64,000 bases of DNA from Phoronis australis (Eukaryota > Phoronida > Phoronidae), in the NCBI GenBank assembly GCA_002633005.1, contig NMRA01000871.1, positions 12,995 to 76,994 on the forward strand, read 5' to 3'. Each line of letters starts with the position of its first letter. The stretch's first letter is position 1. Under the pieces are notes generated by a model that had not been told where the DNA came from, searched no databases, and was given only the letters and a program-made list of their open reading frames with translations. Of this stretch, positions 55,750-64,000 are shown in pieces. Made by a program: the position numbers and the translations under genes.

Positions 55750-56267
55750 GAGATATGAGAGAACAAAGGGGATAACACAACGACGAGACGTGGTGCACGC
55801 AAAATAAGGGAATCAACCATTTGTTCTTATTCAGGACGCAGCATAATCCCTATTTTGTTTCCACTCTACACCAGTTAAACAATACAAACAAAACGCTCTA
55901 ACTTATCTCAGTCATATGACTTCCGATTCCACCTCGTTTTCCTATCGGTTTGCCGACGTTTTCCGGTTGACATTGGATCGAGGTTCTCTTTAACGAAGAA
56001 TGGTGAGTGTTAACCAAGACCCCTTTTGTACTACTGTCGTCACCCGAATTGTGGCACCCGTAGTAGAGGTCCTGAGAATTCTCGAATCGAGTTCATGAAA
56101 TAGTCAGTGGAAAGCCTGCATGGCAACGGGAACCCCAAATGGCGAACCAATTTGTATTGCTGGACGTTCAGTTATTATTTTTGTAGAAACAAAATGTCGT
56201 TAAAAATGATATGTAGTGTTACCTTCATCTAGGTAATTTTAAGTATCATATTATTCGAAATGTATGA

Positions 56268-56690
56268 CCCAGGCCCGGTGTATTGTCTCGTGAAAAACTA
56301 CGGGAAGTTTTCGAGAATTTTTTTTAATAGTTCTGGCTATGCCAGTGAACCACAGAATACTATTTACTGTACTACATCATGTGCTAAACTTTTTCGCACC
56401 AATGAATCAAAGACATTTATCAACTTGGAAAAACAGGCAAGAATAGTCCAGCTAAAATGTGCTGTAACCCGGATTTGGTAAAATATTATAACTGGTGCTG
56501 ATCTTGCATTGAAATGGATAAAAATAAAATTGTAATTAGGCTCTGAACAAGACTAGACCAAGTAGGATACTAGTACCAGCCGTTTACACAACTGGTAACT
56601 CGACTCTGGATAATGCCAGGCCACAGACGGTGCTGTTTTTCAATGGGACTATTTATGGATATGCAGGCAAATCTTTGACAAGTGTGAGTC
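56268..56690 (+). repeat. Left arm of a large inverted repeat
   Basis: Contains TTCTGGCTATGCCAGTGAAC and, at about 56569-56690, a coding-like stretch (VLFFNGTIYGYAGKSL). It pairs in reverse with 60500-60985. I do not recognise the protein. Confidence 0.7.
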
Positions 56691-57179
56691 AATTTTGACC
56701 AAAAAACATACCTCTGTGGCCGACATGAGCTAATTTATGGTTGTATTTCAAAATTAAAGAAAAAATGCAACAGTTGAATTAATATTCAGGCACGTTCCCT
56801 ATCAGTCAGCAGACGCTTTATCACGTGCATAAACCAAACGGGAAGCTGAAACGCAAATACAGCTGCCGTTGCATAGTAGTGTGGCCGGTGCAGTAGCAGA
56901 CGTAGGACTTCAGACACTCAGCTGATCAAAAATGTTTATAATGCAACCTCAGTATTCACTATGTAAAATATCACAGATCAATTCTTAATTCTGAATTTTT
57001 GAGGATTGATGAAGGTTACAATGCAGAGCATTATTCTGTGGATCGTCTGATGTTACTTAAATCTCATCAATAGGTCAAATCAGTGGTTTACTAGGTTTGT
57101 GAATTCTCATGACCTCAAATACGGGCTCCAGCATGCGCGTGATGTCTGTTAAAATTTATCATTCTGTCTCTCTGTCAGG

Positions 57180-57330
57180 TCCAATTATACATACTACGTA
57201 ATCGCATGTGGTGTCATCACCACTTCCTTCCGGTTGGTGGACGATGCCCCTTCCGGTTGCACTAAACACACCTATAACCTTTGGTCTATGACGTCTGTTC
57301 TTGGCCCACTTCAAGCAGGTCGCCTAAACA
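57180..57330 (+). CDS. Exon-like open stretch, unknown protein (tentative)
   Basis: After TGTCTCTCTGTCAG the frame reads SNYTYYVIACGVITTSFRL, VDDAPSGCTKHTYNLWSM, TSVLGPLQAG and ends at GCAG/GTCGCC. There is an NxT site and a cysteine pair, but no domain I recognise and no partner exon. Low confidence. Confidence 0.2.
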
Positions 57331-57579
57331 AATTGTATCGAACTTACAACAATATATTTGGATTTATGAAACCAATAAACATTACCACCGCAATAGTCAT
57401 TTATTGCACTGCAGCAATAAGGTTCTGTTCAGTCAAATATGAGTATTTTTTTAAATTGTTCTCAAAACAATGAAAAAACTTAGAGCCCCGAAACAATACT
57501 GCAACTGCTGTGAACATGGACTTTTATCAATTTTATGATAAATGTCTTTATATTATCTACCTAAAATAGCTAAGAACTG

Positions 57580-58780
57580 TTCACATGGGGCGTTTTTAAG
57601 AAACGTCTGCACCTGGATCAGCCTTAACGCCATCTGATACTTCGATTCATTTCCAACAATCGTGTAGTTTTAATGAAAAACGCTTAAAGGCCACGGACAT
57701 ATGGTGCCAAAATGACTATTTTTACATCTAAAATACATTTATTGATGAAAGAAATCAAAAGAGTGTGTCATAGCATACCCCAGTCGTTAATTAAGTAGGC
57801 CTTCGACACTACAGTAGCCCCATCACGAACCCTATTTAGCGCCAAAAAAAAATTGAGACGGCGCTCTCGCCGATCGAAGTCTGTGACATCATCGTTACCG
57901 CGAATTTGGCTTTCATCGTGTCTCCACAGTATTGGAATCAGCGATGACTGGCCATTTAATTTTGTGGAAAATACGCGAAAAATCAAGGAAACATTAATTT
58001 TCCATTTCATGTCAGTTAATATTAAAATTTATCAAAATAATTACCTTTAGAATTTTTTATTCAATTATCTAGCACCTATTCTAATACGGGCCCGTGTGGG
58101 AATTCCCGCGAGTGTGACTGGGGCCGTCGAAACAGCCGGAAAAACAAAACGCTTCGTCTGAAATTTTATCGGCAATATCACAATGATTGTTTTGAAGAGT
58201 ACTTTGCTAGATACAAAAACTTTAATGTGATGAACTTTGCATTCATGTCTTATTGAAGCCGAAGGTGTGAAAGGTGCGCAATTCCAATAGGCCTACGGGC
58301 GGCTGTCAAGTGTCCCAGTAGCACCCAACAACATTGGCGAACACACCATGAATACTAACTTTACCTGTGAAAAGGGAAATTGTCCAACTTCTAGTCAGAG
58401 AGACAAATTGGTTATCTCGAAAACTTAACTGGAAGCTGTAAAGCTTTGAACGGAGACCAAAGTTTACAGCTCCCCCAGATGTGTGACCCTATGCAAGATC
58501 TGGGTCAACAAAGTGCGCGTAATCCACTCGTCGAAAAAGACCTTGAGATGACGGTGGAAACGTTCGGTTCACCGACTAACAAGTTCGAAGTGTCGGGAAT
58601 TTTTACATCGTCACGAACTATGGAAAAAACTATTTTATCGCCTTTTGTTAGGTGCCTGTCCTTCACTTGCCAATATTGAAACTCACCTCGCATTCGTTTG
58701 TTATTGAGCCTTGACAAGCCCAAATGTCCGCACATACATGTACAGTCATAAATGATGCCATGCACTTGATTGATTGCATT
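57580..58780. other. No gene recognised
   Basis: Open frames at 57768-58010 (minus) and 58505-58765 (minus) have no recognised motif. The second could belong to the adjacent retroelement relic. Confidence 0.4.
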
Positions 58781-58783
58781 AAA

Positions 58784-59176
58784 TTAAGCGAACGAAAATT
58801 CACAAAACAAAGGCACTGCTTCCACAACACTCATATTGTCCACGTAGACCACAACTGGTATTGTTCCTTGGGGTAACTCTAACAATTCTTGTACTACACT
58901 TCGAAGGTAAATGCCGTCCTCTAAATCAAGCGCTTCCATAGCAATGGTGGACCTTACCACTCGTTTAATTTTATTGACATAGCTAGGCAGAGGACAACTT
59001 TTACCATTCTGTCCTTCTAACAGCGCAATATGGGCACCAACGCTATTCACACCATGTGTGTGTATTGTTTCGTGACAAAAGCTCGAACAAACCTTTGAGT
59101 TCAGTAATCCAGTGGTCCTCCCTGCGGAGCCCATCGAGTCTCTCAATTTTGGGGAAAAGGGTACAAAGATGTACAT
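58784..59176 (-). pseudogene. Retroelement RNase H-like fragment
   Basis: A 130-codon minus-strand frame contains NKIKRVVRSTIAMEALDLED, GIYLRSVVQELLELPQGT and PVVVYVDNMSVVEAV. KRVVRST-x-A-x-EAL followed by a VDN-x-S-x-VEA block is the RNase H-like segment of retroelement polyproteins common in invertebrate genomes. The similarity stops after VEAV (probable frameshift), and no reverse transcriptase precedes it, so it is a truncated relic. Confidence 0.7.
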
Positions 59177-59825
59177 ATGCTACGAAACAAAACGATGTCT
59201 ATAGGTCAAAATAACTGAAAAATAGTAAAAATATAAAAACAATTTTCAGGAACTATCGCTAGACTAGTGTTGAGATCTAGCAGGTGCCGAGACCAAGGCA
59301 GCCCGACCAATGAAACTCCGGACTCAAAATCAACACTATAGACACCAAACTGAAAAGTGTATATCTTGTAACAAATATATTTGTGTTTAACTTTCTAGTA
59401 ATCAAGCAACATTGCCAAGTTCAGATGCTCGTGTCGTGTGCGTGGCCGTTCGCACAGTTTGATACATACATGTAGTTTAAACTTTTCGACATCAATTTTC
59501 GTCTTAAAAATGCTCAAAATTGACGATATTTTCTTTTCGAACTGCATAGCAGTTTTCAGAATTACCCATGTCATATCAACACCGTATCACCATTCGTATC
59601 ACGCAATCGCTTGGGCTTTCGATTAAAATATGTTTTACACGATAGCGTATTGTTTGTCGGGTAAAATGGCGACTTGGAAACGCAGACGTAGGTGTGTCAA
59701 GAATGCTGCGTTCTAATTGGTCAGTTAAGCCGTCAGTTGTAATTCTGGAGGTAGGTCAATTGACAGCATGCATGCACGTGCTGGTACTTACATAATTATC
59801 AGAAGGCATACCAAAACGATAGATC

Positions 59826-60252
59826 ATATCGTCTACTAAAGTAGGTTTCCACTGATCAAAGGTTCCCGACGACACGCTACCCTGATTCAAACTAGAGATC
59901 GATATTGTGGTGAAATGACGAGTGGGTTCTTATGTAATCGACACCAATCGAGGTACGTTCTGTATTTATCCCATACGATTCGAATTCCTAAGTTCCTTTC
60001 ATTTTTACGGCAGATTTTCACCTACACTGTTCACGTGCAGATCCTATTTGAATGTACTTGCGCGATAGGCTGTTATTTTTCTCAAGTAAAAGAAACGGTT
60101 TTAATTGTAAAGATTTTTTACTTGAAAAGAAAAAAGATAACAACAACGGTAATTGTGCATTGAACTTATTATGTTTCTTGAAAATTGTTAAGTAACAAAA
60201 ACATAATATATTATAGTTACCGAGGGATCGGGGGCCGAGTTACAGACGATAT
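59826..60252. mobile_element. Second MITE of the ATCGTCT family
   Basis: The left end ATATCGTCTACTAAAGTAGG is nearly the same as the end of the element at 16854. The right end reads AGACGATAT. The shared inner block CCCGACGACACG lies near the left end in both. About 427 bp. Confidence 0.65.
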
Positions 60253-60499
60253 AGTTTTTAGCAACTGAAAACAGACAGAAGCGTCATACACTTTTGTACC
60301 AGATGTTGCATGTCCAGTGATATTTATACTGTTGCGGCTGTAGCGGCGAATGGCCACGTTACAAGTATGCAGAGGTCGTGTTTACGTTTCAGCTTCCCGC
60401 TTGATTTACGACAGTAATAAGACGTCTGCTGTTTGTGAGTGGATCTGTGGCCAAGCATTCGGTTATTTCATTCTCTTTAAAACTTTGAAAGTTATGTCG

Positions 60500-60985
60500 A
60501 CCAAAACGGTATGTTGCCAAAGATTTGCCTACATATAGGTAAATAGTTCCATTGAAAAACAGCGCTTTCTGTGGCCTGGCATGCAAATGGTGTCATCACC
60601 TTGAGTCGAGTAACCAGTTGTGTAAGCAAACTGGGCACTGGTATCCTAATTGAACTACCCTTATAGAGCCGCCTACATTTTGCAGATTATTATCAATTTC
60701 ATTACAAAAGATGAGTACCAGTCAGAATATTTTTCATAGAAAGTTTTAATGAATTATAGATCCCCAGATGTTAATATTCTCCAAATCCCAGCAACACCAA
60801 TTTTAGACAGGTTATTCTAGCCAGATTTTCTTTTCAAACAAACTGTTTTAATTAAATGTTGTGAAAAAGTTCAGCACTTGATATGGTAAATAGTATTCTG
60901 TGGTTCACTGGCATAGCCAGAACTACATGTATTGACAAAAGTTACTCGAAACTTTTCATGTGTTTCATGTTAAAAAACACCGGCC
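60500..60985 (-). repeat. Right arm of a large inverted repeat
   Basis: Reverse-complement relative of 56268-56690 by shared blocks, with indels. Its coding-like stretch reads KALFFNGTIYLYVGKSLATY. About 3.8 kb separates the arms. Confidence 0.7.
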
Positions 60986-60999
60986 CCACGCCAAAGCGG

Positions 61000-62369
61000 C
61001 AAAGTTTTACAATTTTTAAATGACTGATAACCATCAAGAATACATATAAAAGTATCTCTATGAAGTTAATATTATACATGTATATCACTCATTTTTTCGG
61101 AAATTATGTTTCTACAAAAAACAATGACACAAGTTACTACAATGCAAATCTGTTCGACTGTCATGCTCCATTGCCACTAGGCTTACTACAAAGGAATGTT
61201 GTACAATTCTTCGTACATTGTACACTCCTTCTTTTTTACACTAACTGGTCCATGGGCTCTGTTCGTTGACCTCCACTAGGGGCGCCAGCGTGCATGTGAC
61301 GTCAGGTGGACAAAAGGGTCTTAGTCACCATTGTGCGCCTGACACACAGGTTCTGAAGGCTCACAATAAAATCGAGGACAATCCGGAAGTCACGTTTTGG
61401 TATTCTCGTTGCCCAGTAACGGCGTAAATTGAGAAAACCACCCAACACTGCACGCGGTGGTTATGTAAACGTGTACACAACGTGCACGCATTTCTTGTAC
61501 GTGATGTCGGGAATTGTCGCTAATATTGAAATATTTAGTAAGTAATGATTACCAAATACGCTATGCACAGTAAGTCTGATAGTGTTCTCTAAGGCAATTT
61601 TCAGAGAGCAGAATGTAAACTGTAACCGCAAACCAATCTCGAAATTTCTGTGCACGTCAAGCTATTTGAGCAATGGAACTTATTTCTTTAGTCATTCATT
61701 TGCGTACATGTAAATGTGATTATAAACGTCCATTCCAAACAAGTAAAACAAACGAGCCAAACGTAGTGACGCTTACGAAGGAAGGGCACGAGGGTGCAAT
61801 GTGTTTGCAGTGATAACTGAATAAATGCATCAGATGGTGCCTGCTTATGTTCAAAGGTTCTACAGACATTTGGTATCAAAATACTAGCTACAATCCGCAT
61901 AAACATGCGTGTACAGCCTTTATTAGGTTCGAATTTAGTTGAAAAGAAATAAACATGTGATTCCTCTTGACCTAAAATACCCTAAATTCACTTAATCGCA
62001 GTTACCACGGAGCATAAAACTTTTGTTTTACAGACTGTCTATCAGGATGACTTGCCAGTCATTACTGGCCAACTACCACGTATATTATTGGTGGAAAACT
62101 AAACAACGCTTTACTGAAGAGGAATTCGAGGTAGGGAGAAATTTTATCATAGTCACATGGATAGTTTATTGCTACAAGAAAGGGTTTAAATGTGGCACGG
62201 GCTTGCAATTGTCAAACCAGGAAGTCAAAATATTTTGATTTAATCTCTTGCAAGTTTCCTTTCAGGATAAAGGAAGGCAAGTTGGGTTAATTATGTTACA
62301 TTGTGCGGTTCAGCATCCGTGAACGTGTGCATGTACACCAGAACGCGACTCGAGTCAGATTCATTCAAA
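61000..62369. other. No gene recognised
   Basis: AT-rich intergenic DNA; open frames lack motifs. Confidence 0.45.
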
Positions 62370-62415
62370 ATGGTGTATTACAAGTCATCACTTGTTGCCT
62401 TACTTCACCTCCTAG
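62370..62415 (+). CDS. Possible first coding exon with signal peptide of a downstream gene
   Basis: ATG in the context CAAAATGG starts MVYYKSSLVALLHLL, a short n-region with Lys and a hydrophobic core. It ends at CTAG/GTAGGT in phase 1, the usual phase after a signal peptide exon of phase-1 modular proteins. The remainder would lie beyond the window or in short exons I did not find. Confidence 0.3.
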
Positions 62416-62867
62416 GTAGGTTTATTATCAATTGTCTCCTACTTCAGCCAATATCATCTCGTGATGTTGCTTACACCACCAAATGGTGTTGGAATACGCT
62501 TAATTTATGACGTATTGTTTATAATAAGAATTATGAATAGTAACTTCATGCCATACTTTCTAATAAGGTACATTCTAGAGTTAATTTTAAGGCAATGTAT
62601 CTTGCATGAAACACGCCCAAGTAGGGCCTGCAGTAAGTAAGTAATTTTTTGCATATTTGTTTTGTTTCTTAATCAGATGTGATATTTTTATAATTTTATC
62701 TTTATTATGAGCTCCACTTTGACTAATGACATCCCCTAATGATATGACTTAAAAGTGAGCCCTTAATCGAATCAAAGTAATTAGACAGTCAGTTCTTAAA
62801 TTAGGGCTGTTGCATGAAAAGATCCCTGTCAACAATATTGACATTTCAATGTACATTTAACTTTTAG

Positions 62868-63083
62868 AAGTGGCAGTGTTGCTTCCTTCACACGATGGCG
62901 TGTGATCGAGACCCAAAAAAAATCGCCAGAAAAACGAAATTAGCTACTAAAAATCCCCAAAAATCTTACACGGGAGGAGGGAAACCCTCTCGCGACCTTT
63001 CTTCTCCTCGGCGCTACGCGCCTCGGATTCTCTCGAATCTTAACCCCCCCCCCTTACTGAAATCGTAGATCTGCCACTGCCAC
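62868..63083. mobile_element. MITE-like element with GTGGCAGTG ends
   Basis: Starts AAGTGGCAGTGTTGC and ends AGATCTGCCACTGCCACT. It holds a C-rich tract (about 63043) and the palindrome GGCGCTACGCGCC. It is related in its end sequence to 49627-49781. Confidence 0.5.
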
Positions 63084-64000
63084 TGGAGCACATTGCTAGG
63101 CCTTTTAGTTAGGTCCCTAGCTCCTCAGCTTGATATTAGTTATTTGTATATTTCTAAAGCATATAACGGTTCCAGGCGATCAGTGCAATGACCCCACGCG
63201 AGCGGCCTGCGCACGTCTGACACTACGTGTGGCACACCAAGGGCGATTATATTGTAAACTTCACTATCGATTTGTATCAAACCTTAATTAGTAATAAGAC
63301 ATAAGAAAGACCAATCAATACTTTCACAAACCTAATAAATACGAAATACGCAGTTCATTTAGGGAGCTTAGTTGAATACCTACGTGGTATTGTTTAAGCA
63401 ACGGGCACAGGATGCTCATTGTTAAGGCATCAGTCCTATCAATGTTAAATGCATTGTACTGAATGACTGCTATAAGTACACATGACTACATATTTGAAAA
63501 CGTTTGCTATTTTTGTTTCGTGCTTTGTGGTGATACTCCTTGTTTTGGTCCCTTAATACCCCAAAGTTGTAATTACATGTGGTATCACCATTTAGAAAAT
63601 GAATATTATTGAGTACATCAATTTGAGGACTTTTACCGCAGTTCACTTATTCAAGTTCAAACTTAAAAACTTGGCGTTGGGCAAAAAATAAACACTTATT
63701 CACAGATATCAGTGTGTCCTTCATTTTGTAAGAATTTGAATTTTTATTTTAATTTGAACGTTAATTTCTGAAAAAAACAAATACTGTTATTTGTATACGT
63801 GTGTATACTGTCTCCGTATACATGGCGACCTGTTCCAGATTGTTTATTTGCCCAAAAATCACGATTCACAATAACTCATTAAGATCCCTTTTCAATTAAT
63901 TCACAACATTTTTTTACTAGTGCATGACTTCCCGTAGTTTGAGGCTTAGAATATTTCGGACCAAAACGAAACTCTTTTCGGAATTGCCAAAATTGTTGAA
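63084..64000. other. No gene recognised
   Basis: AT-rich sequence to the end of the window without a supported feature. Confidence 0.45.

Overview
The window is metazoan nuclear DNA. It has an intron-rich gene with short exons, GT-AG splice junctions and mostly phase-1 domain boundaries, set in repeat-rich non-coding sequence with invertebrate-type mobile elements (Penelope-like, THAP, tRNA-like SINEs, MITEs). The predicted protein and the repeats suggest a marine invertebrate such as a lancelet, hemichordate or cnidarian. I cannot fix the phylum from sequence alone.

The main feature, about 13.7-50.3 kb on the + strand, is one receptor-type protein tyrosine phosphatase (RPTP). I assembled 34 coding exons by joining splice sites whose phases agree. 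They form one open frame of about 2085 residues ending in TAA. The order is an EGF-like module, about 13 fibronectin type III (FN3) domains, a membrane-proximal segment, one transmembrane helix, an Arg-rich and Pro-rich juxtamembrane region, an active-looking phosphatase domain D1 and a degenerate domain D2. The D2 signature (HCLDGCMRSG) and the membrane-proximal segment resemble the R2B (PTPRK/M/T/U) group, but no MAM or Ig domain is visible. The 5' end (signal peptide) was not found. Unusual points: an alternating two-type FN3 ladder with type-specific cysteine pairs, WAD instead of WPD in D1, a 28-bp triplication across a 5' splice site, and a 687-bp tandem duplication of the last coding exon.

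1-13.6 kb holds no recognisable host gene. It contains Penelope-like fragments in both orientations, a degenerate THAP element with about 272-bp inverted termini, a 52-bp minisatellite, a GC-rich palindromic cluster and several dispersed repeats.

51-64 kb is also mostly non-coding: hairpin and MITE-like repeats, a large diverged inverted repeat (56.3-56.7 versus 60.5-61.0 kb), a minus-strand RNase H-like retroelement fragment, and a possible first exon with a signal peptide for a downstream gene near 62.4 kb.

All exon limits come from manual reading of splice sites and frame. No search or transcript evidence was available.
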